A DNA stretch of 64,000 nt, from contig JACKPU010000005.1 in the NCBI GenBank assembly GCA_024233285.1, positions 62,001-126,000 of the forward strand, read 5' to 3'. A program made the translations under genes and the position numbers. Positions within the stretch are counted from its first letter, which is position 1, and every line of letters starts with the position of its first letter. The DNA is from Opitutaceae bacterium. Its GTDB lineage: Bacteria; Verrucomicrobiota; Verrucomicrobiia; Opitutales; Opitutaceae. Positions 8,167 to 17,563 of the stretch are shown in pieces. Below the pieces are notes generated by a model. That model worked only from the letters and a program-made list of their open reading frames with translations. It was not told the origin of the DNA and did no database searches.

Positions 8167-9405
8167 TCACAGCCGTGTGATGCGGTGATTGTTCGTGCCG
8201 GCTTTGAACAGCGAGTCGTGCAACCGCACGCCCAAGCCCGGGCGGGTGGGCAGGGCGGCGTGACCGTTTTTGATCACCGGCAGTTCGTCGATGATCTCTT
8301 TGTAGAAACTGCGGATGTGGGCGCGCACGGTTTCCTGATAACAGCAACCGGGCACCGCGGCATTGACGTGCAGGCCGGCGAAGAGCGTGAGCGGGCCCGT
8401 GCAATCGTGCATCGTCACCGGCACATTGTAACCCTGCGCCATGTGCGCGATCCGCACGGTTTCCGAAATGCCGCCGGCCCAAGTCGGATCGATCATCACG
8501 AAGTCGGCCGCCTTCGTTTCCAAGACCCGCGCGTAGTGCGGGCGGTGCAGCAACATTTCGCTCACGGAGACCGGCAGGCCGCATTGGCGGCGGAAGTCTG
8601 CAACCGTCTCAAGGTTGTCCATCTTGAGGATGTCCTCGAGCCAGAGCGGTTTGATTTCGCGCAAGGCCTCGGCAATCCGCAAGGCGGCTGGCAGCATGAA
8701 GAATCCGTGGCCATCGACCATGAGTTCGAGCTTGTTGCCCACGGCTTCGCGCACTTCGCGCAGCGGCGCGACGGCTTCCTCGAGATCCGCCAGACTGATG
8801 CGCATGCCGCCGGAACGATGCGCCGCGCGATCGAAGCACCACACCTTCATGCCGGTGTAGCCTTCCTCGATCAGTTCCTGTGCAAGTCCGACCGGGTCGT
8901 GAAACAGTTGGTAACTGTCGTTGAGCGGACCCGGTTCGCCGAGCGAGCCGTAGCCGGGCCAGCCCGGTTTGCCGCCGGGGCGGCGACCGTAGTGCGGATT
9001 GCCGCAACTGTTGTAAACCGGCACCGCGTCACGCACCGGTCCGCCGAGCAGGCGATAAATGGGTTGATTGCAAACCTGCCCGAGGATGTCCCACAGCGCG
9101 AGGTCGACGGCCGAGATCGCGCGCATCTCCGCGCCGCCGATGCCGAAGTTGCCGAAGCGCTCGTAGAAAAACCGCCAGTGACTCTCGACCGAGAGCGCTT
9201 CGTTGCCCAGCAGACGTTCGGACATCCAATCATGCACCAACGCGGCGACGGCGGACGGACCGTAATAGGTTTCGCCATGACCGATGATGCCCGCGTCGGT
9301 GTGAATGCGCAGCAGGAGCAGATTGCCCATCAAGTCCGAAGGTGCGATGGTTTCGACGGCCGTGATTTTCAATTGGGCCGGCGGCGGGGTGAGGTAGGGT
9401 TGCAT
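8167..9405 (-). CDS. Enolase-superfamily (mandelate racemase/muconate lactonizing) sugar acid dehydratase-like enzyme
   Basis: A 412-residue cytosolic enolase-superfamily protein. The N-terminal capping domain runs to about residue 150. In the barrel, MKVW is the first catalytic lysine motif, LMVDGHGFF and WLEDIL carry metal ligands, SVSEM is the third ligand region and TMHDC the late catalytic histidine. This arrangement fits acid-sugar dehydratases (mannonate/galactonate type), which remove water from aldonic acids, but which acid cannot be settled. It lies 32 bases downstream of the methyltransferase on the same strand and converges on the Gfo/Idh oxidoreductase; the two enzymes together suggest a sugar-acid catabolic island. 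Confidence 0.85.
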   Translation of the reverse strand: MQPYLTPPPAQLKITAVETIAPSDLMGNLLLLRIHTDAGIIGHGETYYGPSAVAALVHDWMSERLLGNEALSVESHWRFFYERFGNFGIGGAEMRAISAVDLALWDILGQVCNQPIYRLLGGPVRDAVPVYNSCGNPHYGRRPGGKPGWPGYGSLGEPGPLNDSYQLFHDPVGLAQELIEEGYTGMKVWCFDRAAHRSGGMRISLADLEEAVAPLREVREAVGNKLELMVDGHGFFMLPAALRIAEALREIKPLWLEDILKMDNLETVADFRRQCGLPVSVSEMLLHRPHYARVLETKAADFVMIDPTWAGGISETVRIAHMAQGYNVPVTMHDCTGPLTLFAGLHVNAAVPGCCYQETVRAHIRSFYKEIIDELPVIKNGHAALPTRPGLGVRLHDSLFKAGTNNHRITRL

Positions 9406-9437
9406 GACTGGTGGAAAATCGAGCGGGATCGCGACGG

Positions 9438-10442
9438 TTAGCGCGGTGCTTCCGCGATCATGACGACGAAGCCGTAGGGGTTTTCAATGGGTTCGATCGC
9501 GGTGAGTTTCAAGCCGGCGGCATGCAGCAGCGCCGCATATTCCGCGCGGGTGCGTTCGCCGCCGCCGTTGAGGCAAAGCATGTTCATGTCGGGTTGGACG
9601 AGCGGCATCATGTCGGCGAGCGCATCCGGCATCAGCCGTTCGATGAGGATGAGCTTGGCACCGTCCTGCAGTCGGGCCGCGACGTTGCGCAGCAACCGCA
9701 CCGCGCGTTCGTCCTCCCAGTCGTGCACGACCCATTTGAGCAGATAGAGGTCGGCCGCGTCGGGAATGGATTGAAACAAGTCGCCGGCTGCAAACGTGCA
9801 CCGGTCACCCGCCGGTGAAGCGGCGATGGCTTTGGCGGCATCGGTCTGCAGGATCGGCAGATCGAACACTACGCCGCGGGCGGCGGGCAGCTCCGCGAGG
9901 ATGTCCAGCAAGAGGCGGCCATCGCCGCCTCCGATATCGACGAGGCGGCGGGCGTTGGCGAAGACCGGCAGGCGCGCGATTTCGGCGGAGTATTCCGCGG
10001 TGCGTGCGGCAAACCCGCCGTTGAAGGCGTTGGCCAGATCCGGATCGTCAACCAGCTGATCGAAGATCCGCACCCCATGCGCCGTTTCGTAGGGAATCTT
10101 GCCGTTCTTGATGTAATCGAAGAGACCGCCCCACGCCTGATAGAAAAACCGGCCTTGGAAAATCAATCCGCCGACGGGTGAATTGGGCGTGGATGAAATC
10201 AATTCGCGGCCACTGTCGGTCAGTGCGTAAGCCGCGTCCGGGTGAAGCTCAAGGTAACCGGCCCAGACCATGGCGCGCAGCAGGCGATTCAAACGGTTTG
10301 CCGGAATGGCCAGCGTGTCGGCGAGATCGTCACTCGTGCGTGCGCCTTGTGCCAACGCATCCGGCAGGCCGATGCGCGCCGCGGTGTAGGCGAGTTGGAA
10401 TTGCTTGAAGGCCGTTTGCAGGTCGTGGAGGGAAGCCTTCAT
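9438..10442 (-). CDS. SAM-dependent O-methyltransferase with winged-helix dimerisation domain
   Basis: A roughly 334-residue methyltransferase of the hydroxyindole/caffeate O-methyltransferase type. Residues 1-90 form a winged-helix dimerisation domain (ANRLNRLLRAMVWAGYLEL). The Rossmann methyltransferase domain follows, with SAM motif I VDIGGGDGRLL and the characteristic LLKWVVHDWEDE near the active site. It probably methylates a hydroxyl on a small metabolite. The ATG at 10442 is preferred because the helix typical of the family starts there; an in-frame ATG lies 57 bases further upstream. It could be cotranscribed with the downstream enolase-superfamily gene. Confidence 0.82.
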   Translation of the reverse strand: MKASLHDLQTAFKQFQLAYTAARIGLPDALAQGARTSDDLADTLAIPANRLNRLLRAMVWAGYLELHPDAAYALTDSGRELISSTPNSPVGGLIFQGRFFYQAWGGLFDYIKNGKIPYETAHGVRIFDQLVDDPDLANAFNGGFAARTAEYSAEIARLPVFANARRLVDIGGGDGRLLLDILAELPAARGVVFDLPILQTDAAKAIAASPAGDRCTFAAGDLFQSIPDAADLYLLKWVVHDWEDERAVRLLRNVAARLQDGAKLILIERLMPDALADMMPLVQPDMNMLCLNGGGERTRAEYAALLHAAGLKLTAIEPIENPYGFVVMIAEAPR

Positions 10443-10543
10443 AATCTGAAACAGAGCCAACGGACTCGCCCAGACGGGTGCAAGCCCGGTCGCCGTCATC
10501 CGGTCACACTTGCCTGTGAAGCGAAAGCGCTTTCAGTCCGGAC

Positions 10544-11941
10544 ATGCTTTTCTTGCGCCCATCTTTGCCACTCATCTTCAGCGTTATGCTCGCGACGGCC
10601 GTCAATGCCCAGGACGTCCGGCGGGTTTATCAAGAGTATTGCGCGAGCTGTCACGGTGCCAAACTTGACGGCGGGCTCGGGGGGAACCTCGTGGACGACA
10701 CTTGGAAATTCGGGGCGGATGACGCGAGCATCGCCCGCGTGATCCGTGAGGGTGTCGTCGACAACGGGATGCCAGGCTTCGGTGCGGTGTTGAATGATGC
10801 GCAGGTGCGATCGCTGGTGGTTTACATTCGCGAAATGGGCACGCAGGCCGCGATGCAGCAACGCGATTTCAACCGCCCCACGCCGGCCATGGTGGCCCGG
10901 AGCGAAGTCCATGCGTTCGAACTCGAAGTGATCACGGATCAATTGGAGGTGCCGTGGTCGATCGCCTTTCTGCCGGATGGACGCATGCTGGTCACCGAGC
11001 GCGAAGGCCGCTTGCGCGTCATTGACAACGACCGGCTGGTTTCCGCGCCGGTCAAGGGCACGCCGGAGGTTTGGGCGCGCGGACAGGGCGGCTTGCTCGC
11101 GGTGGCGGTGCATCCGGATTATGCGGAGAACGGCTGGGTTTATCTCGCTTACAGCGATCCTGGTCCGGGCGGCTCGGCCATGACCGCGATCGTGCGCGGA
11201 CGCATTCGCGACGAAAAATGGGTGGACGAGGAGGATGTGTTTCGGATTCCGACCGGACTTTACAAACGCGGCGGCGTGCATTTCGGCTGCCGCCTGGTCT
11301 TTCACGACGGCTATCTGTTTTTCACCCACGGCGAACGCGGCGCCCAGGACGATGCGCTGGATCTAGCGCGACCCAACGGCAAGGTCCACCGCCTCCACGA
11401 CGACGGCCGGGTGCCGGCCGATAATCCGTTCGCCGATCGGGACGACGCGTTCCGCTCGATCTGGTCCTACGGCAATCGCAATCCGCAGGGACTCGCGTGG
11501 CGACCCGGCACGGATGAACTGTGGGAAACCGAGCACGGCCCGCGCGGTGGCGATGAACTCAATCTCATTCGCGCCGGCCGGAACTACGGCTGGCCGGTCA
11601 TCACATACGGCATGAATTACAACGGCACGCCGATCACCGGCGAGACCGCGAAAGAGGGCATGGAGCAGCCCGTGTTGCATTGGACACCGTCAATCGCCGT
11701 GGGCGACATGGCGTTTTACGACGGTGATAAGTTTCCCAAGTGGAAGGGCAACCTGTTCGTGACTGCGCTCGCCGCGCAGGAGGTGCGCCGGCTCGTCTTG
11801 GATGGTGACCGCGTGACGCATCAGGAAATCCTGTTCAAAGGCATCGGCCGCGTGCGTTCCATCGCGGTCGGTCCCGATGGATTCATTTACCTCGGGTTGG
11901 AACAACCCGGCCGCATCGTGCGCCTCGTGCCCGCGGAGTGA
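10544..11941 (+). CDS. Secreted cytochrome c - PQQ-dependent aldose dehydrogenase fusion
   Basis: A 465-residue periplasmic protein. A signal peptide (about 1-22, ending VNAQ) is followed by a small cytochrome c domain with the haem motif CASCH at 33-37 and a methionine ligand candidate in GMPGFG. Residues about 120-465 form the six-bladed propeller of soluble aldose sugar dehydrogenases: VPWSIAFLPDGRMLVTERE, a HGPRGGDELN loop and a YGWPVITYG PQQ/calcium-site block. It would oxidise aldoses to lactones and pass electrons straight to its own haem. It converges on the S51 peptidase gene, with twin hairpins in the gap. Confidence 0.88.
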   Translation: MLFLRPSLPLIFSVMLATAVNAQDVRRVYQEYCASCHGAKLDGGLGGNLVDDTWKFGADDASIARVIREGVVDNGMPGFGAVLNDAQVRSLVVYIREMGTQAAMQQRDFNRPTPAMVARSEVHAFELEVITDQLEVPWSIAFLPDGRMLVTEREGRLRVIDNDRLVSAPVKGTPEVWARGQGGLLAVAVHPDYAENGWVYLAYSDPGPGGSAMTAIVRGRIRDEKWVDEEDVFRIPTGLYKRGGVHFGCRLVFHDGYLFFTHGERGAQDDALDLARPNGKVHRLHDDGRVPADNPFADRDDAFRSIWSYGNRNPQGLAWRPGTDELWETEHGPRGGDELNLIRAGRNYGWPVITYGMNYNGTPITGETAKEGMEQPVLHWTPSIAVGDMAFYDGDKFPKWKGNLFVTALAAQEVRRLVLDGDRVTHQEILFKGIGRVRSIAVGPDGFIYLGLEQPGRIVRLVPAE

Positions 11942-11955
11942 AGGTGACCTTGGGG

Positions 11956-11998
11956 ACGCGACGCCCCCGTCGCGTTATCCGGGGCGAGGGCGCCCCGG
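11956..11998. terminator. Twin GC-rich hairpins between convergent genes
   Basis: Two adjacent stem-loops sit between the stops at 11941 and 12011: ACGCGAC/GTCGCGT (11956-11962 with 11969-11975) and CCGGGGCG/CGCCCCGG (11979-11986 with 11991-11998). They look like a dispersed GC-rich element. The position suggests transcription ends here in both directions, but no U-run follows either stem. Confidence 0.4.
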
Positions 11999-12010
11999 CT
12001 CCAAAAATGA

Positions 12011-12721
12011 TCAACCCAACCGCACTGGCTCGATCGGTGTTTCAATTGCCGCGTTGCCTTCGCGCGTGACGTGATACGCGCGTTTATTTTCGCGCCAGGT
12101 CACGGCGCGATCGAATTGCTCGTTCACGAAGTGCAGGCCCACGCCGTCCTCGACCGCGTAGCCCGGGATCATGGTGCCGCCGCCGACGAATTGCAGATAC
12201 GACGGACGCCGCGCGGGTTCGCCGTTGTAGTGCGGTGAGCAACTGCCTTGGAGCCAGCCGAGACAATCGAGCGGTTTGAGTGGCAGCCCGTTGGAATCGG
12301 TGTGGCCTTGCTGAAACCAGCAGATCGCGCCGGCGCTGCCACCCGCGAGCACAGTGCCTTGGTGGTAGAGATCGCGGATGATCTCGTGCAGACCCCATTC
12401 GCGCCAGACGGCGAGCATCGCACGGGTGTTGCCGCCGGTCACATAGAGGATGTCGGCGTCGGCCAAGTGCGCGCGCCAATCTGGCTGCGGCTCTTTGAAA
12501 AAGCACACGTGAAACGGCCGGCACTCATATTGCGCGAACGTCTGGTCGAAACGCTCGAGAAACACCTCGTAGTCTCCCGATGCGGTGGGAATCACCCCGA
12601 TGCGCGGATTGGGCCGGCGGCTCAGCCCGAGAATGTAGTTGTTCAATGCCGGCGCGTCCTCGCCGTTGTGAAATCCCCCGCCGCCAAGGGCGACGATATG
12701 GCGTTTGATGGGCGTGCTCAT
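12011..12721 (-). CDS. Peptidase S51 family protein (dipeptidase E / cyanophycinase-like)
   Basis: A 236-residue cytosolic serine peptidase of the class-I amidotransferase fold. The nucleophile elbow GGSAGAICW contains the catalytic Ser, and VTGGNTRAML is the conserved strand-loop before it. The family cleaves Asp-containing dipeptides or cyanophycin-type substrates. The length fits dipeptidase E (about 230) rather than the longer cyanophycinases. The ATG at 12721 was chosen because IVALGGGGF begins shortly after; a start 36 bases upstream would run into the inverted repeat shared with the creB leader. It is transcribed divergently from creB. Confidence 0.85.
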   Translation of the reverse strand: MSTPIKRHIVALGGGGFHNGEDAPALNNYILGLSRRPNPRIGVIPTASGDYEVFLERFDQTFAQYECRPFHVCFFKEPQPDWRAHLADADILYVTGGNTRAMLAVWREWGLHEIIRDLYHQGTVLAGGSAGAICWFQQGHTDSNGLPLKPLDCLGWLQGSCSPHYNGEPARRPSYLQFVGGGTMIPGYAVEDGVGLHFVNEQFDRAVTWRENKRAYHVTREGNAAIETPIEPVRLG

Positions 12722-12735
12722 AGGTGGGTGCTTGT

Positions 12736-12758
12736 CATGCCCGAAAAAGCCGGGCATG
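12736..12758. promoter_or_regulatory. Inverted repeat in the S51 peptidase - creB divergent region
   Basis: CATGCCCG (12736-12743) and CGGGCATG (12751-12758) form a perfect 8-bp dyad separated by AAAAAGC. It occupies the short gap between two divergent start codons, where an operator is plausible. A hairpin in the creB leader is the alternative reading. Confidence 0.35.
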
Positions 12759-12770
12759 CCAAATCATCCC

Positions 12771-13466
12771 ATGGCTTTCAGTTCTGGCAACATTCTGGTG
12801 GTGGAAGACGAACAGGCGATCGCCGAGACGATTGTCTATGCGCTCGAGACCGAGGGATTTCAGCCGGTGTGGAAAACGACCGGGCGCGCGGCGCTGGACG
12901 TGCTCGCGTCGCAGACGGTGGCGCTGGTGGTGTTGGATGTGGGGTTGCCCGATATGAACGGGTTTGATGTTTGCCGTGAATTGCGCCGGCACCATGTGGT
13001 GCCGGTGATCTTTCTCACCGCGCGCGATGGCGAGGTGGACAAGGTCGTCGGGTTGGAACTCGGCGCCGACGATTACGTGGCCAAGCCTTTCAGCCCGCGC
13101 GAACTCACGGCCCGCATTCGTGCGGTGTTGCGGCGCACGAACGGTAACGGCGCCACGGCGGCACCGGCGAACGCGACCGCAATTTGGACGCATGATCCGG
13201 CGAAGTGTCGCGTGGAGTTTTATGGCGTGACGTTGGAATTGACGCGCAATGAATACCGCTTGCTGGCGGTGTTGTTGGCGCAGCCGGGACGCGTGTTCAG
13301 TCGTGATCAATTGATGAGTGCGGCGTGGGATGATCCCGGGGCCGCGCTGGATCGCACCGTCGATGCACACATCAAGACGCTACGGGCGAAATTACGGGAA
13401 GTGGCACCGGAGGCCGACCCGATTGTCACGCATCGCGGGCTGGGATATGCGCTGAGCGAGACATGA
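12771..13466 (+). CDS. creB: OmpR-family response regulator, CreB-like
   Basis: A 231-residue two-domain regulator. The receiver domain (about 6-120) contains the acidic pair VVEDE, the phospho-acceptor Asp in LVVLDVGLPDMNG, and KPFSPRELTARI with the conserved Lys. The C-terminal winged helix (about 135-230) has the OmpR signature LTRNEYRLLAVLLAQPGRVF and ends VTHRGLGYAL. It is coupled by ATGA overlap to a CreC-like kinase and followed by a CreD-like membrane protein, which supports the Cre assignment. In E. coli CreB binds TTCAC repeats and induces creD; three TTCAT repeats stand before creD here. Confidence 0.87.
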   Translation: MAFSSGNILVVEDEQAIAETIVYALETEGFQPVWKTTGRAALDVLASQTVALVVLDVGLPDMNGFDVCRELRRHHVVPVIFLTARDGEVDKVVGLELGADDYVAKPFSPRELTARIRAVLRRTNGNGATAAPANATAIWTHDPAKCRVEFYGVTLELTRNEYRLLAVLLAQPGRVFSRDQLMSAAWDDPGAALDRTVDAHIKTLRAKLREVAPEADPIVTHRGLGYALSET

Positions 13467-14827
13467 GGATTCGCACGGCGATCTTTGTGGTTTACGTGGT
13501 GGCCTCGGCGCTGGGGCTGAGCGTGATGACCGCGCTGGTGTTGCGCGACGTGCGGTTACGTTACGTCGAATCGATGCGCCGGACGATGGGCGACACGGCG
13601 GCTTACATGGCGGCGTTTGCCGCGCCGGAATCGACGGCGGTGGATTGGACCCGCAAGCTGACGACGCTGCCGCAACAAGACGGGGTGCTGCGCGTGTTCG
13701 CCTGCGATCGCGCGGGGAAGGTCTTGTTCGATTCCGACGGTCGCGATGTCGGGCAGGTTTATCAATGGAACATGTTCGGCGGCGGTCCGATGGCTTCGGA
13801 AAATTATACGCAGCCCAACGTCGCGCTGGTGAACGGCGAGCTGCGCGTGGTGGCACGGGTCATGGCCGGCGCGGAACACGTCGGTTGGGTCGGTTTGGGC
13901 CGGCCCTTGGCGGCGGTGGAGGATGGGGTGCGCGCGGCGCGGTGGCGGCTCGTGATCGCGATTGGCAGCATCGCCGGGGTGATGGTGCTGCTCGGCTGGT
14001 GGCTGGCGGTGCGGCTGACGCGATCGCTCGAAAAGCTGACCGACTATGCCCGCCAGGTGCGCGATGGCCGCGTGGCGGTGCCGCCGACTTCCCGCGCGCG
14101 GGAGATCGCCGAACTGGGCAAAGCCTTTGAGGAAATGCGCGATGCGCTGGAAGGGCGCCAGCACGTCGAACGTTACACACAGGCCCTCGCGCATGAGGTG
14201 AAGGCACCGCTGGCGGCGATCCGTGGGGCCGCGGAGTTGATGGACGAATCGATGCCGGCAGAAAAGCGCGCCAAGTTTCTCGCCAACATCCGCCAGGAAG
14301 CCGCGCGCATCCAACGCATCATTGAGCGGCTGCTGGAGCTGTCGTCCCTCGAAGCGCGCAAGCAACTGCAACAGACGACGCAACTCGCCGCGGCGCAACT
14401 GGCGGTCGAGGCGGCGGACATCGTGCGGCCGGCCGCGACGGCCAAGGGGGTGACGCTGGAGCTGGAGATAAACAACCCGGGCTCGGTGCGGGGTGACGCT
14501 GTGTTGTTGCGCGAGGCCTTGGTCAACCTGTTGCAAAACGCGGTGGAGTTCTCGCCTTCCGGTGGAGCGGTAAAATTGTCCGTGCGAATCGAGGGAGCGC
14601 AGATGGTGTTTGCCGTCGAGGACGGCGGACCCGGGGTGCCGGACTATGCGTTGCCGCGGGTCTTTGAACGCTTCTATTCGCTGCCGCGCCCGGGCACGGA
14701 CAAGAAAAGCACCGGCTTGGGGCTGGCGCTGGTGCACGAAATCGCGCACCTGCACGGTGGCGCGGCGACGTTGGTCAACCGCCGCGAGGGCGGGGCCCGG
14801 GCGGTCTTAGTGCTGCCGATGGCCTGA
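13463..14827 (+). CDS. creC: Sensor histidine kinase, CreC-like
   Basis: A 454-residue membrane kinase that would phosphorylate the CreB-like regulator. TM1 is at about 5-28, a periplasmic sensor at about 30-150, and TM2 near 165-190 (IAGVMVLLGWWLAVRL), followed by HAMP. The phospho-acceptor His lies in YTQALAHEVKAPLAAIRG. The ATP-binding domain has an N box (LVNLLQNAVEFSPSGG), a G1 box (VEDGGPGVPDY) and a G2 box (STGLGLALVHEIAHLHGG). The start codon overlaps the creB stop (ATGA), giving translational coupling. The bulky periplasmic part suggests an extracellular or envelope cue; the ligand is unknown. Confidence 0.87.
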   Translation: MRIRTAIFVVYVVASALGLSVMTALVLRDVRLRYVESMRRTMGDTAAYMAAFAAPESTAVDWTRKLTTLPQQDGVLRVFACDRAGKVLFDSDGRDVGQVYQWNMFGGGPMASENYTQPNVALVNGELRVVARVMAGAEHVGWVGLGRPLAAVEDGVRAARWRLVIAIGSIAGVMVLLGWWLAVRLTRSLEKLTDYARQVRDGRVAVPPTSRAREIAELGKAFEEMRDALEGRQHVERYTQALAHEVKAPLAAIRGAAELMDESMPAEKRAKFLANIRQEAARIQRIIERLLELSSLEARKQLQQTTQLAAAQLAVEAADIVRPAATAKGVTLELEINNPGSVRGDAVLLREALVNLLQNAVEFSPSGGAVKLSVRIEGAQMVFAVEDGGPGVPDYALPRVFERFYSLPRPGTDKKSTGLGLALVHEIAHLHGGAATLVNRREGGARAVLVLPMA

Positions 14828-14852
14828 TGCAGATCGCGTCCGCTCACAGACG

Positions 14853-14873
14853 AATGTTCGTAATACGAACATT
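14853..14873. promoter_or_regulatory. 21-bp inverted repeat in the creC-creD gap
   Basis: AATGTTCGTA, one central A, then TACGAACATT form a perfect 10+1+10 dyad just after the creC stop and about 33 bases before the first TTCAT repeat. It has the look of a dimeric operator. As a hairpin it lacks a U-tract, so it is a poor terminator. Confidence 0.5.
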
Positions 14874-14905
14874 TGGATTATGGCGCGGGATGATTTCGCG
14901 GCGTT

Positions 14906-14932
14906 TTCATCGTCGCTTCATCAAGTCTTCAT
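14906..14932 (+). promoter_or_regulatory. Triple TTCAT direct repeat, candidate CreB box
   Basis: TTCAT occurs at 14906, 14917 and 14928, exactly 11 bp apart, so each adjacent pair reads TTCAT-N6-TTCAT. The E. coli CreB binding tag is TTCACNNNNNNTTCAC, with the same pentamer skeleton and the same spacing. The site ends 22 bases before the creD start at 14955. This makes autogenous CreBC control of creD likely and argues against any upstream creD start codon. Confidence 0.7.
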
Positions 14933-14954
14933 GTTGCACCGGCAGGATGCGGGC

Positions 14955-15644
14955 ATGAACCCAATCCCTCCGCATCTCTCCGCGGCCCCGGCGGCCCGTC
15001 GTTTTCCTGTCGCAATCAAACTGCTGCTCATCGGCGTGGCGGTGATCTTCCTGCAATTGCCTTTGCTGTTCATCAACAATCTGCGGCAGGAACGGGCGCA
15101 GAACCGCGAAGCGGCGCATGCCCGGTTGATTGAGGCCGGTCAGGTGGTGCCGCCGGAGGCCACGATGACGCCGGCGGTTGCGGCGGCGGAAGGGTATCGC
15201 ATGGTCGAGCGAGCGTTGAAACACGGCGTGCTGGTGCTGACGCTGACCTTTGCGGCGTTCTTTCTGTTTGAAGTGCTGGCGGGGTTGCGACTGCACGCGG
15301 TGCACTACGGGTTGGTCGGCGCGGCCTTGTGCCTGTTCTATCTCGCGCTGCTGGCCCTCGGCGAAGTCATGCATCCGGGACCGGCCTATGTGGCGGCAGC
15401 GGTCGCGTCGTCGCTACTGATCGTGGGTTACAGCGCGTCGATTCTGAAAAGCTGGCTGCGCGCCGGCATGATGGCCGGCCTGCTGACGGCCGAACACAGC
15501 GTCCTGTTCGTTGTGCTGCGGATGGAGGACTACGCCCTGCTGGCCGGCACGGCCGCGTTGTTCACCGCGCTCGGCGCCGTGATGTTCTTCACTCGCAACG
15601 TGGATTGGTTTGCCGAGGAGAACGCGAAGGGCGAGGCGGCGTGA
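14955..15644 (+). CDS. creD: CreD-like inner membrane protein lacking the periplasmic domain
   Basis: A 229-residue membrane protein. The first segment (about 15-37, LLLIGVAVIFLQLPLLFINNL) corresponds to CreD TM1. After only about 45 soluble residues it resumes at YRMVERALKHGVLVL and FFLFEVLAGLRLHAVHYGLVG, which match the C-terminal multispan region of CreD (normally ...RALKYGLLF...). It ends in the conserved LEDYALL-like and TRNVDW motifs. Typical CreD proteins are near 450 residues, so the large periplasmic domain of about 200 residues is missing while both membrane parts survive. It ends 12 bases before the convergent phosphoesterase. CreD's biochemical role is poorly defined even in E. 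coli, where it affects envelope and beta-lactam responses. Confidence 0.8.
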   Translation: MNPIPPHLSAAPAARRFPVAIKLLLIGVAVIFLQLPLLFINNLRQERAQNREAAHARLIEAGQVVPPEATMTPAVAAAEGYRMVERALKHGVLVLTLTFAAFFLFEVLAGLRLHAVHYGLVGAALCLFYLALLALGEVMHPGPAYVAAAVASSLLIVGYSASILKSWLRAGMMAGLLTAEHSVLFVVLRMEDYALLAGTAALFTALGAVMFFTRNVDWFAEENAKGEAA

Positions 15645-15656
15645 GCGGTCTTGGCC

Positions 15657-16511
15657 TCAAGCCGGACGCAGCGTAAAACACGTGATTTCCGGCCGGACGT
15701 TGAAACGCACCTGGAGCAGGTGACCAACGCCCCGGTTGATGTAGACCTGCCGGCCGGGGCCGAAAGCAAAGGCCCCGGCGGTGTAGCGTTTGTTCTTCAC
15801 CGGCAATAGCGGGGGTGGCAGGAAGGGCGGCTTGCATTGGCCGCCGTGCGTATGGCCGGCGAGCACCCAGCCTTGGAAGTCATCCCAAAGTCCCGGCAGA
15901 TCACAGGTGTCGGGATTGTGCGACATCACGATGATGGCGCGATTGTGCGGCAGGTTTCGCAGGACTTTCTCAGGCGCGAAATTGGGGCTCCAATAATCGT
16001 CGAGCCCGGCAAAGATCAGGCCGTGACTTTCCGTGAGCGTGTTGCGCAGGGGCAGGCAACCGGCGCGGGCGAGAATCGCGGCGTTGGCATGGGCGATGTG
16101 CGTCAGATTCCAATTCGAACCGTAGTCATGGTTGCCGAGGATGCCGAAGGTGCCGAGTCGCCCCGTGGGAAAATCCGCCATGACCTTTTCCGCCTGGGTT
16201 TGCACGCTGGGACTGTCGAAGGTCACCAGATCGCCGGTGTGGACAACGAAGTCGGGCCGCAGTTCGCGCACTCGCGCGAAAGCCGACAAAAGATAGTCAT
16301 CCGAAACCTGCTGGCCGATATGGAGGTCGCTGATCTGCACGAGTGTGCGGCCGTTTAAATCCGAAGGCAGATGCGGCAGCCGCAACTCGCGATACGTGAT
16401 TTCGAGCCAGTGTGGCTCGACACGCCAAGTGTAGAGTCCCGTGGCCAGAGCCGCGGCACCGACGGAGGTAAGAAACCGGCGGCGGGTGATGGCAGGCCGG
16501 CGTGGGGGCAT
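15657..16511 (-). CDS. Tat-exported metallophosphoesterase (YaeI-like)
   Basis: A 284-residue calcineurin-fold phosphoesterase. The N-terminus carries a twin-arginine type motif (TRRRFLTS at 9-16) followed by a hydrophobic stretch, predicting Tat export or membrane anchoring. The metal-binding blocks are all present: ISDLHIG, HTGDLVTF, GILGNHDYG, IVMSHNPD and AGHTHGGQ. The family cleaves phosphodiesters such as UDP-diacylglucosamine or other envelope substrates with two metal ions. The start lies 6 bases before the upstream ruvB stop, so it may belong to the same transcript as ruvB and murA. Confidence 0.88.
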   Translation of the reverse strand: MPPRRPAITRRRFLTSVGAAALATGLYTWRVEPHWLEITYRELRLPHLPSDLNGRTLVQISDLHIGQQVSDDYLLSAFARVRELRPDFVVHTGDLVTFDSPSVQTQAEKVMADFPTGRLGTFGILGNHDYGSNWNLTHIAHANAAILARAGCLPLRNTLTESHGLIFAGLDDYWSPNFAPEKVLRNLPHNRAIIVMSHNPDTCDLPGLWDDFQGWVLAGHTHGGQCKPPFLPPPLLPVKNKRYTAGAFAFGPGRQVYINRGVGHLLQVRFNVRPEITCFTLRPA

Positions 16512-16516
16512 GATGC

Positions 16517-17560
<1,044 letters not shown>

Positions 17561-17563
17561 TTT

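Noticed and set aside
14853..14873. LexA box
   Set aside because: TGTTC and GAACA are present but spaced by seven bases; the reported verrucomicrobial LexA motif, as I recall it, has four, and the neighbours are not SOS genes.
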